Counted from the stretch's first letter, positions 17,355 to 26,136 are shown. The stretch is DNA of 64,000 nt from Candidatus Hydrogenedentota bacterium (GCA_013359265.1 JABWCD010000004.1:124001-188000), one strand, 5' to 3'. Translations and numbers: made by a program. The notes: generated by a model not told the origin, from the letters alone.

Positions 17355-19073
17355 ATGCGCATGAGCCAACTTGTCGGCCATCGGTACAAAGAACGCCCCG
17401 CCGAAGCCACCCTCGAAAGTCACGCACTACTGCTGCGCGGCGGATACGCGCGCCAGGTCGCAAACGGCATCTATTCGCTCCTGCCGGCGGGCCTTCGTGT
17501 CATTCGCAAGATCGAGCAAATTGTCCGAGAGGAAATGGATCGCATCGGCGGACAGGAAGTGCTCATGCCCGTCGTGCAACCGCGCGATCTGTGGGACGAG
17601 TCCGGCCGCTACGAAAGTGTCGGCCCGGAACTTGCCCGCTTCAAGGACCGGGCAGGCCACGATATGGTCCTTGCCATGACGCACGAAGAGGCCGTTGTCC
17701 ACCTGTGCCGCAACGAAATTCACAGCTACGCGCAACTGCCATTCATGGTTTATCAAATACAGACGAAATTCCGCGATGAACCCCGTTCGCGAGGCGGCCT
17801 CATCCGTGTCCGCGAATTCACCATGAAAGATGGATACTCGTTCCACCGCACGCAGGAAGACCTCGAATCGTACTACGCGGAGTGCTACCGCGCCTACGAG
17901 CGCATCTTCGCGCGCACCGGCCTCTCCAATGTCGTGGCCGTTGAAGCGGACTCCGGCATGATGGGCGGAAAGATTTCGCACGAGTTCATTCTGCTCACCG
18001 AAGTGGGGGAGGACACCATCGCGACTTGCTCCGCGACCGGCTACTACGCCAACCGCGAGGTCGCTACGGGCATCATCGAAGGGTTTCCGGAATCGCCGAA
18101 ACCGTTGGAGAAGGTCCACACGCCCGGCTTGAAGACGATCGAGGAAGTTGCGAAGTTCCTCGGCGTTGAGACGCGCCAAACCGCCAAGGCCGTGTTCTAC
18201 GATTCGGATGAGAATGGCAAACCGGTCATTGCAGTGATTCGCGGTGACCGCGACATCTGCGAGCCAAAGTTGGCGAAGATCATCCAAGCGATTCCCGTAC
18301 CCGCAAACGATGCGCGCATTCGCGGTGCCGGCGGTGTGCCCGGTTTCGCCTCGCCCATGGGCCTTGACAAGTCGAAGTGGCGCATCGTCGTCGATTCGAC
18401 TGTCGCTACCTCCAACAATTTGGTAACCGGTGCGAACGAAATCGACTACCACGTGAAGAACTTTAATCTGGAACGCGACATGCCCGGCGTTGAAACCGTC
18501 GATATCGCGATGATCGCCGACGGCGACAACACACCCGACGGCAAAGGGACGATCGCGCTGCAACGTGGTATTGAGGTCGGAAACATCTTCCAACTCGGAT
18601 CGAAGTACACCGAATCGATGGGCATGACATACAACGACGAAGCGCAACAAAAATGCGTCCCTATCATGGGGTGCTACGGCATCGGCATCGGCCGGCTCAT
18701 GAGTTCGATCATGGAGGTCCACCGCGACCAATACGGCCCGAAATGGCCGCTTGCCGTCGCGCCGTGGCAGGTGCAACTCAACGCGCTTAAACTCAACGCG
18801 CCGGGTGTGAAGGACACGGCGGCGAATCTGTACGCCGCTCTCACCGCCAAAGGCATCGAAGTGCTCTACGACGACCGCGACGAGCGCCCCGGCGTGCAGT
18901 TCGCCGACGCCGATCTCCTCGGCATCCCCATCCGCCTGATAGTCAGCGAACGCAACCTTAAAGAGGGCAATATCGAGTGGAAGCGTCGCGACACGGGCGA
19001 AAACGGAACGATGCCGCTGGGTGACGCGCTATCGTTTGTGGAATCCATTCTTACGCCTGTCAGCGACAAGTGA
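17355..19073 (+). CDS. proS: Prolyl-tRNA synthetase
   Basis: 572 residues, the bacterial-type ProRS with an editing (INS) domain between class II motifs 2 and 3. Motif 2 region is seen in TKFRDEPRSRGGLIRVREF, and motif 3 in GCYGIGIGRLM; the anticodon domain follows (LAVAPWQVQLN). AAGGAG is 12 bases before ATG 17355; ATG 17361 is also possible. It is a stand-alone housekeeping gene with a TATAAC hexamer at 17311 as a weak -10 candidate. Confidence 0.97.
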   Translation: MRMSQLVGHRYKERPAEATLESHALLLRGGYARQVANGIYSLLPAGLRVIRKIEQIVREEMDRIGGQEVLMPVVQPRDLWDESGRYESVGPELARFKDRAGHDMVLAMTHEEAVVHLCRNEIHSYAQLPFMVYQIQTKFRDEPRSRGGLIRVREFTMKDGYSFHRTQEDLESYYAECYRAYERIFARTGLSNVVAVEADSGMMGGKISHEFILLTEVGEDTIATCSATGYYANREVATGIIEGFPESPKPLEKVHTPGLKTIEEVAKFLGVETRQTAKAVFYDSDENGKPVIAVIRGDRDICEPKLAKIIQAIPVPANDARIRGAGGVPGFASPMGLDKSKWRIVVDSTVATSNNLVTGANEIDYHVKNFNLERDMPGVETVDIAMIADGDNTPDGKGTIALQRGIEVGNIFQLGSKYTESMGMTYNDEAQQKCVPIMGCYGIGIGRLMSSIMEVHRDQYGPKWPLAVAPWQVQLNALKLNAPGVKDTAANLYAALTAKGIEVLYDDRDERPGVQFADADLLGIPIRLIVSERNLKEGNIEWKRRDTGENGTMPLGDALSFVESILTPVSDK

Positions 19074-19226
19074 CTGCATAGCCGCCGTATTGCACTGCGA
19101 GGCGGAGTGGTGCAGCCCGCAGTGCGGAGGTGCGCAGACGCCGTTTGGGTTACGCATCTTTTACAAATCCTTCACAACTATTCCCCCATTGCACGATATG
19201 ATCTCCCGCAAATGGAGGATTCACTC

Positions 19227-19931
19227 ATGCGAAAAGCATCACTTGGACTCGCCTTAGTCTTTATCGTTGCAGCCGCAGCCCCCGCCGAAACCGAACGAAG
19301 CATCTCCGTCACCGGCACCGCCGTGATTCAGGTCGTGCCCGATTTCGTCGCCTGGAACGTCTCTATTGTCGATACGAATGCCGCCTTGTTGGTGGCGAAG
19401 CATCAGAACGATGGACGAATATCGGCCGCGATGGAATTGATCAAATCGCTCGGTACGCAACCTGTCGATGTCCAGACTTCGAACGTCTCCATCCACAAGG
19501 AATACAACCACGACGAACAGGGACGGCAGACGACGTTTAAGCATTACGTCGTGAGCCGAACGATCTCGGTGAAGCAGCGGGACGTGAATCGGTTCGACGA
19601 ATTCTTTGATGCGCTTGTTGAAGAGACCGGCGCCGACGTGAATTTCAACTGGCAGTCGTCCCGGATATACGACCTGCGCAAGGATGCGCGCACTTCCGCG
19701 GTACAAATCGCCAAACAGAAAGCCGAGTCAATGCTGTCGGAACTCGGTGCCAAGTTGGGCCCTGTCATTACGGTTGAAGAGGACTCTGGACGGAGTCTCA
19801 CAAGCTCCATCAGTAATGTTGCCTATTCGGCCGAAGCTCCGAAACCGGATGACGAAATCACCGGCACCTTCGCGCCGGGTGCAATCGACGTTCGCGTTTC
19901 CGTCAACGTGAAATTCGGCATCGCCGAATAG
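19227..19931 (+). CDS. SIMPL-domain (DUF541) exported protein
   Basis: 234 residues. A signal peptide (MRKASLGLALVFIVAAAAPA) precedes a SIMPL domain: RSISVTGTAVIQVVPDFVAW, TSNVSIHKEYNHDEQGRQT and AVQIAKQKAESMLSELG are typical. Bacterial SIMPL proteins (YggE-like) are periplasmic and linked to oxidative stress or cell envelope functions. GGAGG lies eight bases before the ATG. The stop is five bases from the stop of the convergent yjbQ gene. Confidence 0.9.
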   Translation: MRKASLGLALVFIVAAAAPAETERSISVTGTAVIQVVPDFVAWNVSIVDTNAALLVAKHQNDGRISAAMELIKSLGTQPVDVQTSNVSIHKEYNHDEQGRQTTFKHYVVSRTISVKQRDVNRFDEFFDALVEETGADVNFNWQSSRIYDLRKDARTSAVQIAKQKAESMLSELGAKLGPVITVEEDSGRSLTSSISNVAYSAEAPKPDDEITGTFAPGAIDVRVSVNVKFGIAE

Positions 19932-19936
19932 CCGCG

Positions 19937-20353
19937 CTACTCACCAATCACGGTTACAACGATTGTGCGTTTACGGGGCTTTACGTCGCACTCAAGGTGA
20001 AATATCTGCTGCCACATTCCCAACACCAGCGCCTTATCCTTGACCGGAACGGTCAGCGACGGCCCGAGCAACGTCGCCTGCAAGTGTGAATGTCCGTTTC
20101 CATCATGCCAAGCCTGCTCGTGGCCATACGTCAGGCTCGGTGGGATCAGCCGATCCAGCATTTCCGGCAGATCGCGTTGGAGTCCCGGTTCGAACTCGAT
20201 GCATCCAATCGAAGCCGTGCTTCCCACGTTGAACACGTGTACGACGCCCTTCGAAATATCAGACTCAACAACGATCCGCCGTACCGCCTCCGTGATGTCG
20301 TGCGTATCCCCATGCTTGCTGCTGGAAATCGATATCAAACCTTGATGAACCAT
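19937..20353 (-). CDS. yjbQ: YjbQ-family (UPF0047) protein
   Basis: 138 residues, the standard length. The conserved block NGHSHLQATLLGPSLTVPV supplies the family's metal/phosphate-binding histidines, and GTVLGTWQ-type sequence appears as ALVLGMWQQIFHLECD. Some members have thiamine-phosphate synthase activity in vitro; the physiological role is unclear. GGAGG precedes the ATG. Confidence 0.92.
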   Translation of the reverse strand: MVHQGLISISSSKHGDTHDITEAVRRIVVESDISKGVVHVFNVGSTASIGCIEFEPGLQRDLPEMLDRLIPPSLTYGHEQAWHDGNGHSHLQATLLGPSLTVPVKDKALVLGMWQQIFHLECDVKPRKRTIVVTVIGE

Positions 20354-20472
20354 CGCGCCTCCTCGTTTGAACGTGCGGCAATGTTCACCTTACCACGAGC
20401 AGCCGCTTTCGCTCGCGGCCGCCGCACCGGCTTGACGCGCATGTTTCCCTGTGCTAGACCAATGATATCTGT

Positions 20473-21750
20473 ATGGGGTACCCGATGGATCGCGCGCGCG
20501 CACAGATACTGTTCAAGGAAGCCGACGAATTGTTCCGTGCGGGAAACGCCGCCGCGGCCCTTAATCGGCTCGAGACGCTGAAGGCGGAATTCTCCTGCGA
20601 CAAGAATCTCTGGTACGCGCGGGGGCGCTGCCTGATCGCACTGGGCAGGTTCGCGGAAGCGCGCGACGTGGCTGAGCACATGATTAATGACCTCGGCGTA
20701 CCCCGCGGCAAGAGACTCCTCGAGCGAATCGCGGACGCGGAAAATGGCGTCGCGCCTCAGCCACTTTCTGAAATGGACCTTGGCCCGCCACCGGTCCCGA
20801 CGGGCGCCATGGTGAGGCGTGAGCGCAGTGCACGACTGCGTCTGGCGGCGCTTGCGGTCATCGGATTCGCAGTACTCGCTTCAGCCGCCTTTTACGTTCA
20901 ATCCGTGAACCGATCGAACGTGTCGCTCGCACCCTTGCCCGACGATGAAATTCGAAGGCTACGGGCCAACCGCGCCATCGATCGCGAACGCCGCGCGGCC
21001 GAAGAGCGCGCCGCATTGTTGGCAAGAGCCAAAGCGCCCACGACCGAGCCCGGCCGCGTGATTCCCCCCGAAGAATGGAGCGTCGCGGCAATCGACGGTG
21101 TTCCCGATTGGAAACCCGGCGTCTATCGCGACGTCCCGTGCAAGAGCAATGCCGCCTACACTATCGACGTCTTTGTACCCATGGCGTACCAGGAACGCAC
21201 GGAGGAGTTCTTTCCCGGACTCTTGATCTCAATGCCCGAAGGCCGGCCCGGTTTCCAGGGCTTCAAGAAGTACGCCGAGCAGAATGACATCATTATTGTT
21301 TCGCTGAACCACAGCTCGAACAAGACTTTCGCCTATAACGAATACGCCCAGGAACTCGCGTTTAATACCATTCTTCCCGGCTTGCGTGTCCATCCCGAAC
21401 TCGGCTTTACCTACGGTGCAAGCGGCGGAGCGAGAAGCAATTGGGACTGTATGTGCCGGCATCCGCAAAATTTTGCGGGATTGATACAAGTTGTGTTTCC
21501 GCGAGGCAGCGAATGCAAGCGGCCGCCACAGGGCGTGCGCGTGGCGTTTCTCTATGGCGATCGCGACTTCAACCGCAAAGGCACGGAGAAATTGTGTGGC
21601 GAGTTATGGAATGAAGGCTATGAAGTGCAAGTTCGAATGTATTCGGGCGACCACTACTCGAACCCACCGGAAAACCTGCGCGTGGAACTGCTGGATTGGC
21701 TGGTCGGTTCCGCGCGCCGCGAACGCGGTCTGCCTCACCCTCCGCCGTGA
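20473..21750 (+). CDS. TPR-like domain, membrane segment and periplasmic alpha/beta hydrolase
   Basis: 425 residues in three parts. Residues 5-85 look like tetratricopeptide helices (ADELFRAGNAAAALNRLETL, ARGRCLIALGRFAEARDVAE). A transmembrane segment spans about residues 122-140 after a basic stretch (RRERSARLRL). From residue 195 on is an alpha/beta hydrolase resembling PHB-depolymerase/esterase proteins: nucleophile elbow GASGG, an Asp in FLYGDRDFN and a His in SGDHYS complete a plausible triad. The substrate is unknown. ATG 20485 is an alternative start. The last base is two bases from the stop of the next gene on the other strand. Confidence 0.65.
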   Translation: MGYPMDRARAQILFKEADELFRAGNAAAALNRLETLKAEFSCDKNLWYARGRCLIALGRFAEARDVAEHMINDLGVPRGKRLLERIADAENGVAPQPLSEMDLGPPPVPTGAMVRRERSARLRLAALAVIGFAVLASAAFYVQSVNRSNVSLAPLPDDEIRRLRANRAIDRERRAAEERAALLARAKAPTTEPGRVIPPEEWSVAAIDGVPDWKPGVYRDVPCKSNAAYTIDVFVPMAYQERTEEFFPGLLISMPEGRPGFQGFKKYAEQNDIIIVSLNHSSNKTFAYNEYAQELAFNTILPGLRVHPELGFTYGASGGARSNWDCMCRHPQNFAGLIQVVFPRGSECKRPPQGVRVAFLYGDRDFNRKGTEKLCGELWNEGYEVQVRMYSGDHYSNPPENLRVELLDWLVGSARRERGLPHPPP

Positions 21751-21751
21751 C

Positions 21752-22141
21752 TCAATGCACCGGCGCCCGGAGCCACCGGACGGCTTCCTCATCGGAATGA
21801 AGGACCGATGTCGAAAGTCCGAAGCTCTCCATAAACACGGCGAACATGCGGCTTAAGCCATAATACAGCGGCTTCGAGACGATGATGGCGCAGCGTCCGC
21901 TGAGCATACCACGGTGCGACGCGATGAGGGTCGCGATATCGCGTAGTTCGCCGGACGTGCGGCTCTCAGTCGATTCTCGCACGTCGAAGAGCAGGTGCCA
22001 TTTTCGCTCTGCGTCGCGCGCGGCCAAGTCAGACGCTTCGGCGAATCCACACTGTATGACGTGCAGCCCGTCAACGAAATCGACCGCGCCGTGCGTGGCG
22101 AACCACAAAATATCGCCCCGAATCTCGTACGTTAAGCCCAT
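21752..22141 (-). CDS. Small STAS/SpoIIAA-like protein
   Basis: 129 residues of alternating strands and helices. The pattern TYEIRGDILWFATHGAVDFVD, HLLFDVRESTESR and CAIIVSKPLYYGLSRMFAVF resembles SpoIIAA-like STAS domains in which a strand-helix unit binds a partner. I cannot point to a phosphorylatable serine with confidence. It is convergent with the hydrolase gene at 20473. Function unknown. Confidence 0.55.
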   Translation of the reverse strand: MGLTYEIRGDILWFATHGAVDFVDGLHVIQCGFAEASDLAARDAERKWHLLFDVRESTESRTSGELRDIATLIASHRGMLSGRCAIIVSKPLYYGLSRMFAVFMESFGLSTSVLHSDEEAVRWLRAPVH

Positions 22142-22238
22142 CCGCCGAGTCCTGACTCGCCTGGAATTGCTGCACTACGAGTGACAACGCCCCGGTTGCG
22201 GCATCGTCACGGACGTGTCGAATCGCACCGTCACACTA

Positions 22239-22376
22239 AGAGGCTCTAACAATAATAACGTCTTTGCGTTTACCCCGAAGGGGTTTCGGCGCGCAGCCCA
22301 GGGTTGGCCCGCCGAAGTCGCTTCGACGCAGGCGGGGCTACCCTGGGTACCAACCACCCGCAGTTAGAGGCTCTAA
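22239..22376. repeat. REP/MITE-like palindromic element flanked by 11-base direct repeats
   Basis: AGAGGCTCTAA occurs at 22239-22249 and again at 22366-22376. Between them are a small hairpin ACCCC-GAA-GGGGT (22272-22284) and a long imperfect inverted repeat with 17-base arms at 22297-22313 and 22331-22347 (two mismatches), whose loop contains CGAAG-TCG-CTTCG. The flanking copies could be a target duplication or the ends of the element. No coding potential. Such structures are often dispersed in many copies. Confidence 0.55.
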
Positions 22377-22477
22377 AAGATTGGCCCGCCAATCAAGGCC
22401 ATGATCCACATCAGCAGGCGGTAAAGCACCTGCACAGCCGGAAGCAGGAACCCGTAGAACACATCAAAGTACGGCAT
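22373..22477 (-). CDS. 34-residue hydrophobic small protein
   Basis: Begins MPYFDVFYGFLLPAVQVLYR and continues as a hydrophobic helix ending GGPIF. Purine-rich GGAGGGAAGG stands directly before the ATG, a much better ribosome site than chance. The single predicted helix suggests an inner-membrane peptide. Its stop codon lies inside the right copy of the 11-base repeat (22366-22376), so the repeat element abuts its 3' end. No homologue recognised. Confidence 0.5.
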   Translation of the reverse strand: MPYFDVFYGFLLPAVQVLYRLLMWIMALIGGPIF

Positions 22478-22605
22478 ATGACCTTCCCTCCCCCGCGTAC
22501 GGCGCACCGCACTCACGGCAGCGCGCCCTAAGCACCTACAGAGTTCACGCTATACCTTTGCGCCAAATTCGTCAAGGGCCGCTTCGCTCCGGATAATGCG
22601 GAAAA

Positions 22606-22636
22606 GGGGACCTCGCTTCGCGTACGCAAGGTCCCC
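22606..22636. terminator. Bidirectional intrinsic terminator downstream of sodA/B
   Basis: GGGGACCT pairs with AGGTCCCC around a 15-base loop. On the plus strand it is followed by CTAATTTTT; on the minus strand (the sod transcript) by TTTTCC. It ends 46 bases beyond the superoxide dismutase stop. Confidence 0.75.
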
Positions 22637-22681
22637 CTAATTTTTCGCGCATGTAGCGCTTCGCTCGCGGATCGCGGGCGC

Positions 22682-23290
22682 TTACTTCGCCGCGGCGTAG
22701 AGCTCCGCTACCTTCGCCCAATGAATCACGTTATAGAACGCCTTGATGTAGTCCGGGCGGCGGTTCTGATAGTTCAGATAATACGCGTGCTCCCACACGT
22801 CCATGCCCAGAATCGGCGTAAGGCCCTGCATTAACGGCGAATCCTGGTTCCCGGTGCTCAAGACCTGCAACTTCCTGTCCTTATTCACGACCAGCCACGC
22901 CCAGCCGCTCCCGAAGCGCGTCGTACCGGCCTTCGTGAACTCTTCCTGGAACTTCTCGAAGCCGCCGAGTTCCGACTTGATCGCGTCGGCCAACGCACCG
23001 CTCGGCTGACCGCCCGCGTTCGGCGCCATGATCTGCCAAAACAGCGTGTGGTTCGCGTGACCGCCGCCGTTATTGATGACCGCCTGCCGCTTGGCTTCCG
23101 GCACGTCGTTGATATTCTTCAACACCTCCTCGATGGGGTGCGCGTCGATGCCCGTCCCTTCGAGCGCCGTGTTCACGTTCGTGATATACGCCTGGTGATG
23201 CTTGTCGTGGTGGATTTCCATCGTTCGCGCGTCGATGTGCGGCTCCAGCGCGTTAAACGCATACGGAAGCGGGGGCAAAGTGTACGGCAT
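22682..23290 (-). CDS. sod: Superoxide dismutase, Fe/Mn family
   Basis: 202 residues. Metal ligands are visible as His in [10 protein letters not shown], His in [10 protein letters not shown], and Asp/His in [13 protein letters not shown]. The protein dismutates superoxide in the cytoplasm, protecting Fe-S enzymes. NQDSPLM and [10 protein letters not shown] lean towards the Mn or cambialistic type, but the metal cannot be fixed by sequence alone. GGAAGGAG precedes the ATG, and a GCCCC/GGGGC hairpin (23311-23326) sits just upstream in the leader. Confidence 0.95.
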   Translation of the reverse strand: MPYTLPPLPYAFNALEPHIDARTMEIHHDKHHQAYITNVNTALEGTGIDAHPIEEVLKNINDVPEAKRQAVINNGGGHANHTLFWQIMAPNAGGQPSGALADAIKSELGGFEKFQEEFTKAGTTRFGSGWAWLVVNKDRKLQVLSTGNQDSPLMQGLTPILGMDVWEHAYYLNYQNRRPDYIKAFYNVIHWAKVAELYAAAK

Positions 23291-23556
23291 CTATTGGCTC
23301 CTTCCTTCTGGCCCCCGGAAAGGGGCTAACGGTGTTGTTCCCAAGATCAGCGTGGTTGCCAGCTATAACAACACAAATTGGGCGCATGATTCCAGCCCGC
23401 CAAACCAACTCGAGAAGCCGTGGGCGCTGGCGGCATGGCGTTGTTTTGAAGACAAACCGCGGGCGTTTCGGGCCGCAGCCAAGCACTTGAAGTGCCTTCC
23501 GCATACGAGTAGACTCCTGCCGCTTTGTGCAAGTTCAAATCGGTTTGAGGTGTGCA

Positions 23557-23862
23557 ATGGCGGAAGTGGTAACGGTCGGGGTCGCGTCCGACATTCCGGA
23601 CGGCGAAGGCAAGGCTTTCACCTGCGGCAAACACCGTGTTGCCGTGTTCAATATAGGCGGCACCTTCTACGCAATCAGCGACTCCTGTCCGCACGCTGGC
23701 GGGCCCCTATCCGACGGCTGGCTCGACGGCACTGAAGTCACGTGCCCGTGGCACGGCTGGTCCTTCGACGTTAAGCCATGCGACCCGGACCCGAAAGACG
23801 GCGTGTGCCGGTACCGTGTCCACGTTCACGGCGACAAACTGAATATCGAAATCCCGGACTAA
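23557..23862 (+). CDS. Rieske-type [2Fe-2S] ferredoxin
   Basis: 101 residues, a single Rieske domain as in NirD or dioxygenase ferredoxins. The two cluster motifs are SCPHAGGPL (CxH) and VTCPWHGWSF (CxxH). It carries electrons in the cytoplasm to an unknown oxygenase or reductase. The start at ATG 23557 has GAGG eight bases upstream. It stands alone, so the partner is not evident. Confidence 0.9.
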   Translation: MAEVVTVGVASDIPDGEGKAFTCGKHRVAVFNIGGTFYAISDSCPHAGGPLSDGWLDGTEVTCPWHGWSFDVKPCDPDPKDGVCRYRVHVHGDKLNIEIPD

Positions 23863-23924
23863 CCCGTGTTTTCACGCGAACAGCAGCGCCACGTAACTGA
23901 ACGCAACTCGCAAGAGAATCGAAA

Positions 23925-23951
23925 CGCGCCCGTTCTCCCCGAACGGGCGCG
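23925..23951. terminator. Strong hairpin between convergent genes
   Basis: A perfect 11-pair stem CGCGCCCGTTC/GAACGGGCGCG with a 5-base loop, between the Rieske gene and the PEP-CTERM gene. On the minus strand it is followed by TTTCG. Confidence 0.6.
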
Positions 23952-23978
23952 CGACACACGCAGTTCGATCTTGCTCGT

Positions 23979-24653
23979 CTAACGGTTGCGGAAGAAACGC
24001 CGGCGCACGGCGATACCCACAAGGCCGGCCCCAAGCAACGTTACCGTCGCGGGTTCCGGAACGACTCCGTCGTTCGTCAGTTGAAACGCCAACTCGACGT
24101 TGGCATCAACCCAGACTTGCGGCGCTTTCGCGTGGGCATCACCGCCGACCGCATTGGAGAATGACCAGTTCCAAAGACTTTGGACTAACTGCCCCTTGAC
24201 GGGGGTGGACACATTGTTTGCAATCGCCAACCAATACGTTGTACCCGGCGTAAGCTCGAGTGGATTGATGTCCATTACGTACTCGTATTCAGTAAGCGCA
24301 CCTGCAACTACTGTCCCATTGTCGCTCGATTGCACAGCATCCACCAGCGTGTACAGCGGCACAGCGCCTGGTTCGCCGCCATTGTCCGCAAAGATGAACA
24401 CCGTGAAATTGTCGACTATGGGTACCTTGTCCCCATTGCCGTTTTCGCTGTAGAAGCCCCACCAATGGATATCGGTGATGGTGTTCGCTCCCTCTTGGAG
24501 AACGAAATTATCCGCCGCCAGGAAGAACACCCCGTCGCTGGCAAGTCCCCAAATCGACTGGGTTGCCCCATTATCGAAGATCACCTCCGCATCGGCGGTT
24601 CCACCCCACGCGGTAAGTACTGCTACCGCAAGCAAAACCCATTTCGATCTCAT
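23979..24653 (-). CDS. PEP-CTERM sorted exported protein
   Basis: 224 residues. A signal peptide (MRSKWVLLAVAVLTAWGGTADA) leads to a secreted beta-rich domain with IFDNGATQSIWG and TYWLAIANNVS. The last 27 residues are a textbook PEP-CTERM tail: VPEPATVTLLGAGLVGIAVRR, a Pro-Glu-Pro, a membrane helix and a basic end. Such proteins are handled by an exosortase and usually go to the cell surface or exopolysaccharide matrix. GGAG is seven bases before the ATG. The exosortase is not in this window. Confidence 0.85.
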   Translation of the reverse strand: MRSKWVLLAVAVLTAWGGTADAEVIFDNGATQSIWGLASDGVFFLAADNFVLQEGANTITDIHWWGFYSENGNGDKVPIVDNFTVFIFADNGGEPGAVPLYTLVDAVQSSDNGTVVAGALTEYEYVMDINPLELTPGTTYWLAIANNVSTPVKGQLVQSLWNWSFSNAVGGDAHAKAPQVWVDANVELAFQLTNDGVVPEPATVTLLGAGLVGIAVRRRFFRNR

Positions 24654-24989
24654 GACTTCTCCTTCATTAACACTTGACGCCTGCGTCACTTCTCTCATTA
24701 GGCGCCATACACCACCAATTGTGGTAGCAGCAAGAATTGATCCATATCTATTGTGTGTAATAAGGCCTTATTATTCAATAGGTTAGGAAAATGCAAAAGT
24801 TAGATAATTTACAAAATCCCATAAATATGAATCAAAAAATGGTCACAACTGACTAATGTGTGCCCAACCCATCCGGCGCCCAACACCTCTTGCACTGCCA
24901 ACCCAAACTGTATCCTCGGCAGGCAGGCAGTGCTACAATGAATGTGTGGGAAAAGACCATTTGCCTTGATGCAATGGGAGCGACCCAAG
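24654..24989. other. AT-rich divergent intergenic region
   Basis: 336 bases between the PEP-CTERM gene (minus) and the radical-SAM gene (plus), markedly richer in A and T than its surroundings around 24770-24850. It contains the perfect palindrome at 24758-24773 and no gene that I can support. Confidence 0.6.
24758..24773. promoter_or_regulatory. 16-base perfect palindrome
   Basis: TAATAAGGCCTTATTA is fully self-complementary and sits about 105 bases upstream of the PEP-CTERM gene start. A dimeric regulator site is possible. No promoter hexamers were confidently placed around it. Confidence 0.4.
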
Positions 24990-26108
24990 ATGGCAGCGGT
25001 TACTTCAAACCTCCGCGACTTGCTCACGCGCAACACCATTTCGGCCGCGCCACAGCTTACGGCCGGCGAGGCGGGCGGCGCGGTGCGTTGTCTCGCGTGC
25101 GGGCACCGCTGCCTCATTCGTGAGGGAAAGTCCGGTATATGCCGGGTGCGTTTCAACGTCAATGGGACGCTGCGCGTTCCGGGCGGATATGTCGCCGGAC
25201 TACAGATCGATCCGATCGAGAAGAAGCCCTTCTTTCACGCGTATCCCGGGCGCGACGCCCTGTCGTTTGGAATGCTGGGGTGCGACTTCCACTGCGGGTA
25301 CTGCCAAAACTGGGTTACGAGCCAAGCCTTACGCGATGACAATGCGATCGCGCTCCCGCACATGTGTTCGGCGGACGAACTCGTCGCGTCGGCCGTGGCC
25401 CACGGCGCACCCGTAGTGGTGAGCACCTACAACGAGCCGTTGATTACGTCGGACTGGGCGGTAAAAGTATTCGAAAAAGCGCGCGAGCGTGGTCTCGTCT
25501 GCGGCTACGTAAGCAATGGGAATGGCACGCCCGAAGTCCTCGAGTTCATTCGGCCCTTCGTCTCGCTGTATAAGGTCGACCTGAAGGGATTCAACGACAA
25601 GCAGTACCGGAAACTCGGCGGCGTGCTTCAGAATGTTCTCGATACCATCGTGCGCTTGAAGGAAATGGGGTTCTGGGTCGAACTGGTTACCTTGGTGGTT
25701 CCGGGTTTCAACAGTGGCGACGACGAACTGCGCGCGATGGCGAAGTTTATCGCGGGTGTATCGCGCGATATCCCGTGGCATGTCACCGCGTTCCACCCGG
25801 ATTACAAGATGACCGAACCGCCGCGCACCACCCTCGACGACCTCGACCGCGCGTACTCGGCGGGCAAGGAGGCGGGGCTTCGCTATGTCTACCCCGGCAA
25901 TCTGCCTGGCCTCGTGGGGAATCGCGAAAACACGGATTGTCCAAAGTGTGGTGCGACGCTCATCCGCCGGCACGGCTTTACCGTCATCGAAAATCGCATG
26001 AACGGCGCCGCCTGTTGCGAGTGCGGGTTCATCGTGCCGGGCGTATGGGAACAAGATGCGCCGCGCCGAAGTGTCGGCAGTGGCTTGCCGCGCGCCCTTC
26101 GAATTTAA
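24990..26108 (+). CDS. amrS: AmmeMemoRadiSam system radical SAM enzyme
   Basis: 372 residues. The radical-SAM cluster motif is CDFHCGYCQNW (CxxxCxxC with the family's C-N-W), preceded by a zinc-like CLACGHRCLIREGKSGICRVR and followed by a C-terminal CPKCG...CCECG pair. These features define the AmrS group that co-occurs with AmmeMemo proteins (AMMECR1 and Memo-like), whose substrate is unknown. No such partners are next to it here. The start at 24990 has GGGAG nine bases upstream. The 28-base repeat begins one base after its stop codon. Confidence 0.9.
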   Translation: MAAVTSNLRDLLTRNTISAAPQLTAGEAGGAVRCLACGHRCLIREGKSGICRVRFNVNGTLRVPGGYVAGLQIDPIEKKPFFHAYPGRDALSFGMLGCDFHCGYCQNWVTSQALRDDNAIALPHMCSADELVASAVAHGAPVVVSTYNEPLITSDWAVKVFEKARERGLVCGYVSNGNGTPEVLEFIRPFVSLYKVDLKGFNDKQYRKLGGVLQNVLDTIVRLKEMGFWVELVTLVVPGFNSGDDELRAMAKFIAGVSRDIPWHVTAFHPDYKMTEPPRTTLDDLDRAYSAGKEAGLRYVYPGNLPGLVGNRENTDCPKCGATLIRRHGFTVIENRMNGAACCECGFIVPGVWEQDAPRRSVGSGLPRALRI

Positions 26109-26136
26109 TTTAAATGGGGACAGTCACCTGTTATTT
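26109..26136 (+). repeat. 28-base dispersed repeat, copy 1
   Basis: Contains the core GGGGACAGTCACCTGTTATT and is identical over 28 bases to the reverse complement of 60595-60622. It starts immediately after the amrS stop. Short elements with a GGGGACAG core are often linked to REP-associated tyrosine transposases elsewhere, but no transposase is visible here. Confidence 0.7.
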
